From positions 1-64,000 of the forward strand of contig NZ_JADEXR010000003.1 in assembly GCF_015206995.1 (NCBI RefSeq): a DNA stretch of 64,000 bases. The letters are read 5' to 3'. This document shows, piece by piece, positions 37,367 through 46,972 of this stretch. Position 1 is the first letter of the stretch. Each line of letters starts with the position of its first letter. This stretch comes from an aff. Roholtiella sp. LEGE 12411 (GTDB lineage Bacteria > Cyanobacteriota > Cyanobacteriia > Cyanobacteriales > Nostocaceae). The notes beneath the pieces are model-generated. The model searched no databases. It saw only the letters and a program-made list of their open reading frames with translations, and was not told where the DNA came from. A program made the translations under genes and the position numbers.

Positions 37367-38677
37367 TCAAGCACACACAGTATTTGCAGTTTTTAAACCT
37401 TTTGATGCCAAAATATTGCGTGTATCAATAATTAATGATGAATTATCTGCCACTAATTCGTAGTCAACATTATCATGGTTAGTGGCAATGAGTACGGCGT
37501 CAAAAGTTTGTAAATTTTCTTTGGTTAGTGGCAAAGATTTTAAGTTTATTTCTGGATAATGACGATGGTTTTCACAAGTTGGAGCATAGGGATCATGATA
37601 TTCTACATGAGCACCTTGCTGCTTCAGAAGTTGAATAATTTTTAGAGAAGGACTTTCGCGTTGATCATCTACATTTTTCTTATAAGCAACTCCTAAAATT
37701 AGGATTCGAGAATTTTTTAAAGGCTTACATTGGTTATTAAGAGCGGATGACAACCTGTTTACCACATAGTTAGGCATTAAAGTATTAACTTCACCAGCCA
37801 ATTCAATAAATTGAAGAGAGAGGTCATACTCTCTAGCTTTCCAAGTTAAATAAAATGGATCGATGGGAATGCAATGTCCCCCCCAGCCAGGCCCGGGATA
37901 AAATGCATGAAAGCCAAATGGTTTGGTTTTCGCTGCTTCAATTACTTCCCATATATCTATATCCATTTTTTGGAATAAAATCTTCAATTCATTTACAAGA
38001 GCGATATTAACAGCTCGGTAAATATTTTCTAAAATTTTAGTAGCTTCAGCAGTTTTGGTTGAAGAGACTGGAACGGTTTTGATAATAATCTGGTTGTATA
38101 TAGCTTGAGCCAGTTCCAAGCATAGAGGTGTTGTTCCACCAACAACTTTTGGTACGTTGACTAGAGAAAAATCTTCATTAGCAGGGTCTTCACGTTCAGG
38201 AGAGTAAGCTAGTGAAAATTCTTGACCAACTACTAACCCATTTTTAGTAAGAATCGGGAGCATTATCTCTTCTGTAGTTCCGGGGTATGTCGTACTTTCT
38301 AAAACTACAAGTTGTCCGATTTTTAAGGAATTAGCAATTGCATAGGTAGTGTCAACCACATAAGTTAAATCAGGTTCTCTGTGGATGTTTAAAGGTGTGG
38401 GAACGCAAATAATGATGATATCTACTTCACCCAAACGAGACATATCATTAGTGACATTAATTAATTCATTTTTTAAATTTTCAGAAGGAATGTGCTTGAT
38501 ATATGAATGACCTTCCCGAATTCGATCAATTTTCTGTTGGTCTATATCAAAACCTAACACTGAAAAACCTTTTTTGGCAAAAGATACTAGGATTGGTAAA
38601 CCTACATATCCCAGACCAATAATTCCTATTTTTGCTTCTTTGTTCTCGATTTTTTCCTTAAGATTTTTTAGTATCAT
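37367..38677 (-). CDS. Nucleotide-sugar 6-dehydrogenase (WbpA-like)
   Basis: A 436-residue UDP-sugar dehydrogenase that oxidises C6 to a carboxylate with two NAD+. The N-terminal Rossmann motif is IGIIGLGYVGLPILVSFAKK. VLESTTYPGTTEEIMLPIL and LAYSPEREDPAN are family blocks, and the catalytic Cys lies in FYPGPGWGGHCIPIDPFYLT (about residue 266). The HCIPIDPFYLTWKA and YKKNVDDQRESPSLKII patterns fit the UDP-GlcNAc 6-dehydrogenase (WbpA) branch better than UDP-glucose dehydrogenase. With WecB it indicates that amino-uronic sugars are in the glycan. Confidence 0.9.
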   Translation of the reverse strand: MILKNLKEKIENKEAKIGIIGLGYVGLPILVSFAKKGFSVLGFDIDQQKIDRIREGHSYIKHIPSENLKNELINVTNDMSRLGEVDIIIICVPTPLNIHREPDLTYVVDTTYAIANSLKIGQLVVLESTTYPGTTEEIMLPILTKNGLVVGQEFSLAYSPEREDPANEDFSLVNVPKVVGGTTPLCLELAQAIYNQIIIKTVPVSSTKTAEATKILENIYRAVNIALVNELKILFQKMDIDIWEVIEAAKTKPFGFHAFYPGPGWGGHCIPIDPFYLTWKAREYDLSLQFIELAGEVNTLMPNYVVNRLSSALNNQCKPLKNSRILILGVAYKKNVDDQRESPSLKIIQLLKQQGAHVEYHDPYAPTCENHRHYPEINLKSLPLTKENLQTFDAVLIATNHDNVDYELVADNSSLIIDTRNILASKGLKTANTVCA

Positions 38678-38896
38678 AATTTAATGACCTCAAAGTAAAA
38701 AATTATAAAGGCAGTTAATTAAGTAATTCTAAGTTTAAAGTTTGTAAGGCTTTTGGACTTTACTCGAAAGTAGTCTTGAATTTTCAGCACTCAGGACTAC
38801 TGTCTAATCTTAAAACTCTACGGTTCAACAATCTAGTTTCGGAATTAGGTTATGTCTGATGGCAACCTGCTTCTTGTTTACGCAATCTAATTTCGC

Positions 38897-39739
38897 CTAA
38901 ATTACATCAGCAAAGGTTTTCTCCATTTTGCGAAAGTACCAGATGCCACTTACAAATGAGAGAGCCACTAATACTACTGATAGTGTGAATCCAGGCCAGT
39001 AGAGTGTTGACTCTCCACCTAAAATAGCCCAGCGGAAACCATCAATCACGCACACCATTGGGTTGACAGAATACAGTAAACGCCACTGCTCTGGCACAAT
39101 GCTGCTACTAAAACCTACGGGTGATATGTATATACCAAATTGCACAAGAAAGGGCACAATGTAGCGAAAATCTCGATATTCTACATTTAACGCTGCCAGC
39201 CACAGCCCTATTCCTATAGAAGCGGCAAAGGCGATGCTTATGAATAATGGCAGCGTTAATATACGCCAACTGGGAACAAAATTATACCAAGCCATTAGTC
39301 CCAACAGAATCATGCCGGAAATCATGAAGTCTACAAAGCTGACAACTACAGCACTGACGGGTACGATTAGACGTGGAAAGTAGACTTTAGATATTAAGTT
39401 GGTATTGATAATTAGACTGTTGCTACACTCACTCAGGGCATTAGAAAAAAATTGCCAGGGTAGCAGACCGGCAAACACTAGAATTGGATATGGTGCGCCC
39501 CCTGAAGATAATTTCGCTAATTTGCCAAATACCAACGTCAGCACTAGCATCGTCAAGAACGGTCGGATTAATGCCCAGGAAATGCCAATCGCTGTTTGTT
39601 TGTATCGCACTAAAATATCACGCCAGGAAAGAAAATATAAAAGCTCACGATAGCGCCATAAATCTTTCCAATACTGCCGCTCTGTGCGGCCGGCTTCAAT
39701 CACCAACTCTTGTTGGGAGGCAATGTCTTGATTATTCAT
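38897..39739 (-). CDS. wzm: Wzm-like ABC transporter permease
   Basis: A 280-residue ABC2-type permease with about six membrane helices. LLYFLSWRDILVRYKQTAIG, then ISWALIRPF, is the conserved amphipathic N-terminal entry of O-antigen exporters. LLPWQFFSNALSECSNSLI and PVGFSSSIVPEQWRLLYSVN, then PMVCVIDGFRWAILG, are the family-wide signature blocks. It pairs with the Wzt-like ATPase at 24107-25390 to export a lipid-linked polysaccharide. It is near the upstream end of the minus-strand locus, so it is read early. Confidence 0.92.
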   Translation of the reverse strand: MNNQDIASQQELVIEAGRTERQYWKDLWRYRELLYFLSWRDILVRYKQTAIGISWALIRPFLTMLVLTLVFGKLAKLSSGGAPYPILVFAGLLPWQFFSNALSECSNSLIINTNLISKVYFPRLIVPVSAVVVSFVDFMISGMILLGLMAWYNFVPSWRILTLPLFISIAFAASIGIGLWLAALNVEYRDFRYIVPFLVQFGIYISPVGFSSSIVPEQWRLLYSVNPMVCVIDGFRWAILGGESTLYWPGFTLSVVLVALSFVSGIWYFRKMEKTFADVI

Positions 39740-39769
39740 AAGTATTAATTAAATGACTGCCTCTAACGC

Positions 39770-40198
39770 TTAACTCACAAACTTGAAATCTTTAATGCTT
39801 TGATGGCCAACAAGTTGTGCTTGTCTACGAGTAAACTCTCCAACAGAAGGATTTCCATTAGGAGCAATCACGCCTGTTACCTGTTGCCAAAGCTCTGGCG
39901 GTGCTACTGAAATTTCATAAGTGCCGTCATCGCACTTACAAATGTGATACCACTTTGTTTGCTGGCATTGCTCACACCAGAAAGCTTCTAACCACTTTCC
40001 CTTTATAGGAACTGCACTTTGGGTTACTACGAGCATCAACGCACTACGCCGATTTATGCCATGTTGCTGTAACTGCTCTGCTTTCTCGGCAAACATTTGA
40101 TATTTTTGACTCATACTATCGAGATAGGAGCCATGAATTGGACAATAAATAGCACGACGTTTTGAACGTTTTCGATTTCGGTCACACCTTCTCTGCAA
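39770..40198 (-). CDS. Conserved cyanobacterial Cys-rich protein, unknown function
   Basis: A 142-residue protein starting at TTG (40198), with GGGAGGT a few bases upstream. The N-terminus is very basic (RRCDRNRKRSKRRAIYCPIH). A CPIHG block and FWCEQCQQTKWYHICKC place at least five cysteines and two histidines as a likely zinc site. The C-terminal GNPSVGEFTRRQAQLVG is conserved-looking. I recall similar proteins in filamentous cyanobacteria but know no function. It lies 30 bases upstream of wzm and may be co-transcribed with the locus. Confidence 0.65.
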   Translation of the reverse strand: MQRRCDRNRKRSKRRAIYCPIHGSYLDSMSQKYQMFAEKAEQLQQHGINRRSALMLVVTQSAVPIKGKWLEAFWCEQCQQTKWYHICKCDDGTYEISVAPPELWQQVTGVIAPNGNPSVGEFTRRQAQLVGHQSIKDFKFVS

Positions 40199-41022
40199 TT
40201 CGACCTCCCGTATCAGTCAATAGAAAATAAAAAAGGAAGGTTACGTTAGGAGGGACTGAGATCGTAAAGACCATCGAAGCCCATCTCCTACAATTAACAA
40301 TTAAATACTATTCAATTAGAGTACGCTGATTGACAAATATGGTTAAGTTAGAAATTTATCATTATGACCAACATTTTGATACTTTTATTAATAAATAGTT
40401 AGCTACTGTTTTGTTTGTCAATCTAACTCAAAGTATAACATATTTTAGTGAGCTTCATGTTTTCTTTATCTAAATCAACATGTTAACAAAATAAAACTTT
40501 TAGATATTGTTTATGGAAATTTGTACAACGTAATAAGATAGCTTTACGAATATTGTAAAACTTGTCAGTTTAGGCAATTACTAAGACTGTAGCTCTTTTG
40601 TAAACATTTCCTTTTGTTTTAATTAGGCATGAAGTATAACTCTATAGCTAAAGGTTTTTTCAACATAAATCTGATATTTCAACTTGAGCAAAATACAACA
40701 TTTAAGCTTAAAGTTTTATATTCAAGCATTGAGAAAGTACTAGTGAAATCCAGTAAGGAATAAAAAATTCTACTGTTGCTTGCGAAGACTTTCTACAAAT
40801 CCTTGGTTTTTGATAATTTAAAGCCTAAGCCTCTAAGGGTTACAAGCTAGCTACTTGAAATTATTCTGTTTACAGAAAGAGTAACTAAGTAAGACTTGAA
40901 AAGATAAATGGTGATGCTGACTCTTATTGAATCTATTTCAGAGAACTGAAGTAAAAGCCTAATTGTGCTGCTTGAACACATTTATCTATTCTTATTTTGT
41001 CAAACTTAAAGTTCTCGAAAGC
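40199..41022. other. Long AT-rich spacer upstream of the Cys-rich gene and wzm
   Basis: About 820 bases without a credible open frame on either strand. Composition is strongly AT-rich. It must contain the promoter of the Cys-rich gene and possibly of the downstream glycan genes, and the 3' end of the GT4 transcript. No strong hairpin or repeat stood out on reading. Confidence 0.45.
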
Positions 41023-42372
41023 TTATTTTGTCTGGCTCTGAGACATAGTTATTACATCATCAGGCAATATCGCTTGTTGTAAAACATCAAGGTATTGTTG
41101 AGAGATAATTTTAGGAGTGAAATGCGATCGCAGATACTGACGACCCGCCTTACCCATTCGTTCTCCTAGTTGTGGATCGCGACTGAGTAAGCGGATAAAT
41201 TGAGCTAGAGCACGACTGTCTCCATTGTCAAATGTGCCGCCACAATTAGCTTCTGCAACTAATTGTCTTAAATATGAATCTTCTGAGCAAATCACTGCTA
41301 CTGGTCGTCCAGATGCTAAAGCTGAGTAAAGCTTGCTAGGAACAACTAAACTCTCAGTAGATGCATCTACACTCACCAATGACAGGTCGCAAGCTGTTAG
41401 AGAATAGGGCAGCACATCTTTATCTTGATATGGTAAAAATGTGAAGTTTCTTAGTTCTAATTGGTTCACTTCTTGAATCAATTCATCCCGTTTAGCTCCA
41501 CCCCCAATACATACAAAATGAATTGGCTCATCTTGCAGTTCCTTGGCAGCTTTTAGGATAGTTGACATATCATGACAGCGACCCATATTTCCAGAATAGA
41601 GGACGGTAAATTTTTTAACTAGATTATGCTGCCAAGCAAACCAGTTTTCTTGTTTGGCAATTGGCACAATCAATTCAGGATTTGCCCAACTGTGAATCAC
41701 AGAAATCTTATCGGCTATCTGCGGACAATTTTCTATCACTTGCTTTTTCATTGCCGGGCTAAGAACTATAATACCTTTAGCTTTTAGCCAAATCTGTCTG
41801 TTGATGGCACGCCATAACCGCGCCAGCCAGTAGTGCTTTGAGATTACTCCTAAAGCGATCGCTATATCAGGATAAAGATCATAAAGTATGCAGACATAGG
41901 GAAGTCTGAACAATAGATAACCCAGATATCCTATAAGTGGCAAAAACGGTGGAGCTGTAGTTACCAATAATACATTTCTACGTCGCCAAGCTCGGAGTAG
42001 ATAGAGTACAGCCCGCAAAGTATATAGAATACCATTGACGGCTTTGCCACGGATACGCCCTGGCCAGAGTTGAGCAGTACGCGATCGCTGAATTCGGATT
42101 CGACCTGCACGTTCAACTGCTGGAGCAGTATGAGATTGAAAAGCATATCCTGGCTGACTTGTAAAAACCTCAATATCTACCCCTTGCTGACCTAACTGTT
42201 TCACAAGTTCTTCAATCAACTGTCCCGTAGGAGCGTAGTCTGGGGGAAAGAACTGAGTAATTACAGACAATTTGATAGATTGCTGAGTTTTTAGAGAATA
42301 CTCATTTTTAACGTCTAACCGAGTAGAAATGGATTGCAAAAGTTTTTGATTAATCCATTCATTGAGTCTCAT
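41023..42372 (-). CDS. GT4 family glycosyltransferase (WcaI-like)
   Basis: A 449-residue GT-B enzyme. The N-terminus has about 30 extra residues before the conserved first strand SVITQFFPPDYAPTGQLIEE, which is the WcaI/WbuB pattern. LLVTTAPPFLPLIGYLGYLL and YVCILYDLYPDIAIALGVIS follow as in that subfamily. The donor domain begins FTVLYSGNMGRCHDMSTILK, and VDASTESLVVPSKLYSALAS, then GRPV, holds the acidic pair of family 4. It may start or extend the glycan. It is the first gene of the minus-strand locus. Confidence 0.9.
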   Translation of the reverse strand: MRLNEWINQKLLQSISTRLDVKNEYSLKTQQSIKLSVITQFFPPDYAPTGQLIEELVKQLGQQGVDIEVFTSQPGYAFQSHTAPAVERAGRIRIQRSRTAQLWPGRIRGKAVNGILYTLRAVLYLLRAWRRRNVLLVTTAPPFLPLIGYLGYLLFRLPYVCILYDLYPDIAIALGVISKHYWLARLWRAINRQIWLKAKGIIVLSPAMKKQVIENCPQIADKISVIHSWANPELIVPIAKQENWFAWQHNLVKKFTVLYSGNMGRCHDMSTILKAAKELQDEPIHFVCIGGGAKRDELIQEVNQLELRNFTFLPYQDKDVLPYSLTACDLSLVSVDASTESLVVPSKLYSALASGRPVAVICSEDSYLRQLVAEANCGGTFDNGDSRALAQFIRLLSRDPQLGERMGKAGRQYLRSHFTPKIISQQYLDVLQQAILPDDVITMSQSQTK

Positions 42373-43952
42373 CAGTTGTATCCTGCTGTAAAAATTTTGA
42401 TAAAAATAACTTTGAACTGCTCAAGCCATTAATTTACATACAAATACTCACCTGAAGGAGTCAATAATTTTCAATCTGCTCCAGGCTTATCTATATAATC
42501 AACTCTTAGGCAAAAGTTTCAACAGGCTCACAGACTTATCTGCAAGCTATGCTAATGACAAGGTTGACTAATAATAATTTATACTCATTCAATTTTGTAT
42601 ACGCTAACTTCTTGTCTCAGACACAGGAACACAACGAGGGGCAAATACAATTAGGCATTAAAAAGCTGTAGACAGATTACTTAATCTGATAGTCAATTAC
42701 TATACATGCTTATACGTAACTCTATACTAGTGTCCAAAAAGATATCTTAATGGCAGTAAACACTATTCTAAAGTGACGTTAGCTATTCGGAGTTTACGAT
42801 GATTGAATCGGACTTGGGATGTTTTACATTGCTCAGTATTAGCTTGATTTAATTTTCTTTTGTTACATATAATTTTTGGCTAGAGAACTATGTTCAAAAT
42901 TTATTGTTACATGTAATTATCTACTAGAATACCACGAGAAAAGAATGTTTCAAATCGACTGTTACACTTCATGAAAAATTTATCTATTGAAAATGCCCTT
43001 AAACAAAATCTTCACACAATAGATATTGTTTTTTATATAAATTTTTATTATGTAAAAATTTGTATACTTATTAAATATATTTAGTAATTTTTCAGTGTTT
43101 CTCGTAATTCAAGTGTAAATCTTGTCTATAAGAGTAACTATTTAGCCATTAGTAATATTAGTTTTCAATATCTCAAAACTTAGTAATGGTTTCGATATCC
43201 TACCCTGTAAAAAGCGCGGAAACTATATATTTAGACTCTACAGTGTTGACTATAAAGCCAAATGAAGATTTAATCCTAGTATATAAAATTAAGCATGTAG
43301 GTGTGAATAAACTTAAACGCTTATTATGAACGTTAGTGTTTTTTTAGAGGAGGCACTAGACACTTTTGCCTGAAAAGCAATTATTCTAGGTTATCTTTAT
43401 TTACACCCACCTAATTATTCGAAATTGATTTATCAAAGATTAATTTAATAAGGTTATTGTTTTTTTGACTTGAATGATACTTTAATAAAATTGAAGTTTG
43501 AGTGGGACTTAGCTAAGGTATAACTCTTAAAAACGCTGTATAATTTAAAACATAAGTATAATTAACATTACTCGCTCAGCTAAGAGCTACAATCTAAAAG
43601 AGACTTCAGAACTGACAATGTTACAAAGTAACAACTGTGGATGGATTGATACCATACAGAGCCAGAATTTAAGAGTAGTGAATACTGAAAATAAAGGAGC
43701 AGATGAGTAGTAAGTTTCAATAGTACAGTTGAACTTTCAATCAAGGCTCTATTGATATTAGATTCAATAAGGTTAAGAACAGATGTACATCAAGTTTTGC
43801 TACAGTGACTTAAAATCATTGATGCACAAGGATTTTAAGTCACTTGTGACTCCGTAAGCTAATAATAAAACCAACTTCAGTTGCTGTCTCACCTTGAATT
43901 CTAAAGCTGTTATACAAATCCTGTCTGACTTATTACTAAGTATTAATCAATA
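42373..43952. other. 1.6 kb AT-rich intergenic region between divergent glycan genes
   Basis: No open frame of convincing length or codon use is seen in about 1580 bases separating the divergent GT4 and tyrosine-autokinase genes. It should hold promoters for both directions and possibly untranslated leaders or small RNAs. A strong hairpin lies at 43804-43844. I could not assign promoter boxes safely in such AT-rich sequence. Confidence 0.5.
43804..43844. repeat. 14-bp perfect inverted repeat upstream of the autokinase gene
   Basis: AGTGACTTAAAATC (43804-43817) pairs exactly with GATTTTAAGTCACT (43831-43844) around a 13-base loop, 108 bases before the start codon at 43953. It could be an attenuator-like leader hairpin or a protein-binding site. 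The 3' side is not followed by a T-run, arguing against a simple terminator. Confidence 0.6.
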
Positions 43953-46118
43953 ATGGAGAATCATTCTTCTCAATTCTCAAGTGCCGATCGCACTAATAAC
44001 TCTGTACCTCCATTTCTTCCGGCTCAACCTTTTCCGTGGACAGAAAGACAAACAGAGAACTGGAGTTTTCCAGAATTTTTGAGTATTGTACGGCGGCGAT
44101 CGCTAGTCATTGCTGGGGTAACTATAGCTGTGATGGCCACTGTGATTGTCAGTTTGACGCTAAATCAGAAACAACCAGAATATGAAGCTAACTTTCATCT
44201 ACTAGTGGAACCTGTAAATGATGATACCAATGCAGTCGATGTTGTCAAAGATGCTAACTTAGTCAAGCCTGGTCTAGATTACGAAAGCCAAATTCAGGTT
44301 CTTAAGAGTCCTGAACTGATGGGTAACATCGTTAAGCAGTTACGAGCCTCCTATCCAGACATCAGCTATAACTCTCTGCTCAAATCTCTGACTATTAGTC
44401 GGTTAGATGCAACCAAAATTATACAAGTTAGCTATCGAAGTAACGATCCAGAGCAAATTAAATTCGTACTAGACCGAATTGCTAAAGAATATTTAGACTA
44501 CAGTCGGGAAAAGCGGCAAACCAAGTTACGTCAGGGAATTCGGTTTGTTGAAAGACAACTACCATTTACACAGAATCGAGTTGATCAGCTGCAAAAAGAA
44601 CTGCAAATTTTCCGTCAAAAGTACGACTTTATCGATCCAGATACCCAGGTTGGACAAGTTACTAATCAAGTCAACACCTTGTCTGAGGAACGGCAAACAA
44701 TTAATCAGCAATTAGCGCAAGCTCGCGCCAATTTAGCTACCCTACAGGGAAAAAACGGTCAGCTAGCAGTACTGAATAGTGCTCCCTTGTATCAGCAGTT
44801 AATTACGCAGGCACGACAATTAGACGTTCAAATTGCTACAGAGTCAACTCGTTTGCAAGATGATAACCCAACTCTCAAAACATTCAAGGAGAAACGAGAG
44901 AGCTTGCTGCCATTGATAAAACAAGAGGAGCAGCGCATTCTGGGTGTAAAATTTGCAGAAGTAGCAACTCAGCTTCAGACTTTAGAAGAGCAAAGCCAAG
45001 AGCTTGCCAAAGCAGAGCAAAAACTTGAACAACAGCGCAAACAATGGCCAATCCTAGCAAGACAATACACTGAACTACAGCGAAAGTTACAGGTGGCTAC
45101 TGAGAGTCTAAATCGTTTTCTATCTACCCGCGAAAATCTACAAATTCAGATATCTCAGACAGAACTTGGTTGGCAATTACTTCAGGAACCAAGTAAGCCG
45201 GAAAACCCGATCTCTGATTTTGGGATAAAACGTTATTTGATACCAGGGCTGATTGCGAGTCTAGCTTTAGGTATCGGCATCGCCTTATTAATGGAAAAGC
45301 TAGATAATACCTACCATAATTTCTATGCCCTGAAGGAGAAAGTAAAACTGCCATTGTTAGGAAATATTCCCCTTGAAAAGCAAATTCAAAGTTATAAAGA
45401 CTACACTTCCACGCCCAAAAATCCTGTAGTAAGAGTACCAAATTCTCTTTTTGAAGACATTCCTAGGTTAGCTGTTGTACCAGAGCAAGACTACAACAAC
45501 TATTCGGAAAAATTTTTAGAAGCTTTACGGGTACTTTATACCAATATTCAACAGATTAGTTCTAATCGCCCGATTAACTCTGTAATCATTAGTTCAGCTA
45601 TGCCTGGTGATGGTAAGTCTACACTTGCCTTCCATTTAGCTCAAATAGCTACAGCAATGGGACAACGAGTATTACTTGTGGATGCTGATTTGCGTCATCC
45701 CAAGATTCACACTCTATCAGGTTTAAATAACTTGTGGGGATTGAGTAATTTAATTTCAACTAATTTGCCAATAGGGGAAGTTATCCGCCAACTACCTTCT
45801 ATGAGCCAATTATCTGTGATTACTGCTGGGACTATACCGCCTGATCCCACAAAGTTACTCTCCTCTGAAAAGATGAAGCGACTAACGGCAGATTTTCATA
45901 ACAGCTTTGACTTAGTGATTTATGACACTCCCCCTTTGCTTGGACTAGCTGATGTTAGGTTCTTAGCACCTTACACAGATGGTATTTTACTGGTGGTGAG
46001 GATTGACAAAACAAATTCCTCGGTGCTAGAGCGAGCTTTAGATAACCTAAAGATTTCTCAAATGAAAGTCCTGGGTATGGTTAGTAATGGTCAGAAAAGC
46101 AACATCAACGACTACTAG
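43953..46118 (+). CDS. Wzc-like polysaccharide co-polymerase / tyrosine autokinase
   Basis: A 721-residue inner-membrane protein controlling polysaccharide length and export. A first membrane helix at residues 50-70 and a second near 430-449 bracket a large coiled-coil Wzz domain. The cytoplasmic BY-kinase domain has Walker A SAMPGDGKSTL (about 546-556), Walker A' LLVDADLRHP (about 573-582) and Walker B LVIYDTPPLLG (about 653). The C-terminus ends QKSNINDY with a single tyrosine, not the usual tyrosine cluster. It faces away from the glycan genes but clearly belongs to them. Confidence 0.92.
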   Translation: MENHSSQFSSADRTNNSVPPFLPAQPFPWTERQTENWSFPEFLSIVRRRSLVIAGVTIAVMATVIVSLTLNQKQPEYEANFHLLVEPVNDDTNAVDVVKDANLVKPGLDYESQIQVLKSPELMGNIVKQLRASYPDISYNSLLKSLTISRLDATKIIQVSYRSNDPEQIKFVLDRIAKEYLDYSREKRQTKLRQGIRFVERQLPFTQNRVDQLQKELQIFRQKYDFIDPDTQVGQVTNQVNTLSEERQTINQQLAQARANLATLQGKNGQLAVLNSAPLYQQLITQARQLDVQIATESTRLQDDNPTLKTFKEKRESLLPLIKQEEQRILGVKFAEVATQLQTLEEQSQELAKAEQKLEQQRKQWPILARQYTELQRKLQVATESLNRFLSTRENLQIQISQTELGWQLLQEPSKPENPISDFGIKRYLIPGLIASLALGIGIALLMEKLDNTYHNFYALKEKVKLPLLGNIPLEKQIQSYKDYTSTPKNPVVRVPNSLFEDIPRLAVVPEQDYNNYSEKFLEALRVLYTNIQQISSNRPINSVIISSAMPGDGKSTLAFHLAQIATAMGQRVLLVDADLRHPKIHTLSGLNNLWGLSNLISTNLPIGEVIRQLPSMSQLSVITAGTIPPDPTKLLSSEKMKRLTADFHNSFDLVIYDTPPLLGLADVRFLAPYTDGILLVVRIDKTNSSVLERALDNLKISQMKVLGMVSNGQKSNINDY

Positions 46119-46136
46119 GATTATTGTTAACTAAGT

Positions 46137-46348
46137 AGGGCTTGCTGAATAAGTCTCTCAAGCAAATGTAGAAGCCACACAGCTTACAAAATACTTGTTT
46201 CATCGCTCAGTTTCAGAATTTACCCAGCGATCGCTAACGATTGTGCAAGGGTTTTGAGACTTTAGATGTTATGACCTTGCACTTGTTTGTTGGAAAAAGG
46301 CTTAAAATCCTTATCTAGTCTATATTACAATTCTATTCAGCAAGCCCT
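46137..46348. mobile_element. MITE-like element with 15-bp inverted ends
   Basis: A 212-bp element bounded by AGGGCTTGCTGAATA (46137-46151) and its exact inverse (46334-46348). It is flanked by the direct repeat AAGT (46133-46136 and 46349-46352), the expected footprint of transposition. No open frame of size lies inside, so it is non-autonomous and would need a transposase in trans. It sits 18 bases after the autokinase stop. The parent insertion sequence family is not identified here. Confidence 0.82.
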
Positions 46349-46352
46349 AAGT

Positions 46353-46684
46353 AATGCTCGGCTAATATGCATCCAAGTTGTATATTTCAGTTGTCTAAAA
46401 CTTTTTGTTGCTACTTAACTTTAGCAAAAGAGAGGCGATCGCCTTGCTTTGTCAGTACATAAATGATCTTTGGCAGATGCAGTATTTTTTATTACTTAAA
46501 TCGCGATAATTATCACTGTACACACATTCCTATTATAAATGTAGTGACTGCTGTTTAATGTTTACCGCAATTTATCCCCTAGTAAATTGAGCTTCCTAAC
46601 CAAGACCGCTTACTTACGCATAACTCAATCCCAGTAATTTAGGTTGGAGAAAAAGTTAGTTCGTAGTAGTCAGTATTATTTAGT
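46353..46684. other. Spacer after the MITE-like element
   Basis: About 330 bases with a HIP1-like GGCGATCGCC near 46436 but no convincing gene, RNA or hairpin. It separates the element from the minus-strand small membrane protein gene. Confidence 0.4.
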
Positions 46685-46930
46685 TTATCTTGGTGGTTTT
46701 CCTGTAGCTTCAGTTTGTCTGTACTCATTCTTTCGCAAGAGTTTATTCGTACTGATGAGTACAACAATCAACAGCACAAGCTGGATCTGCCAAGGTGCTA
46801 ACACCAAACTCAAAATCAAGCTGATAACTGCAAACACATCCGCAAGGTATGCAATTTCATCAGTACGCTTTTTAAATAGATAGCCAGTTACTAAAGCAGT
46901 ACACAGTGGAATCAAAAAAAACAAAGGCAT
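46685..46930 (-). CDS. Small two- to three-helix membrane protein
   Basis: An 81-residue protein dominated by hydrophobic helices: PLFFLIPLCTALVTGYLF, YLADVFAVISLILSLVLA and WQIQLVLLIVVLISTNKLLR, with a basic, polar C-terminus (KNEYRQTEATGKPPR). It looks like a conserved cyanobacterial membrane protein of unknown role; I do not recognise a named family. It ends 245 bases from the MITE-like element's edge and lies just downstream of the IS200/605 right end. Confidence 0.6.
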   Translation of the reverse strand: MPLFFLIPLCTALVTGYLFKKRTDEIAYLADVFAVISLILSLVLAPWQIQLVLLIVVLISTNKLLRKNEYRQTEATGKPPR

Positions 46931-46972
46931 TTATAACAACCTCTGAACTAAAGTCCGAAGGGTTTTTGAACC

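Noticed and set aside
40199-41022. A hidden small gene in the spacer upstream of wzm
   Set aside because: All frames are broken by frequent stops and lack ribosome-binding sites; no candidate stood out.
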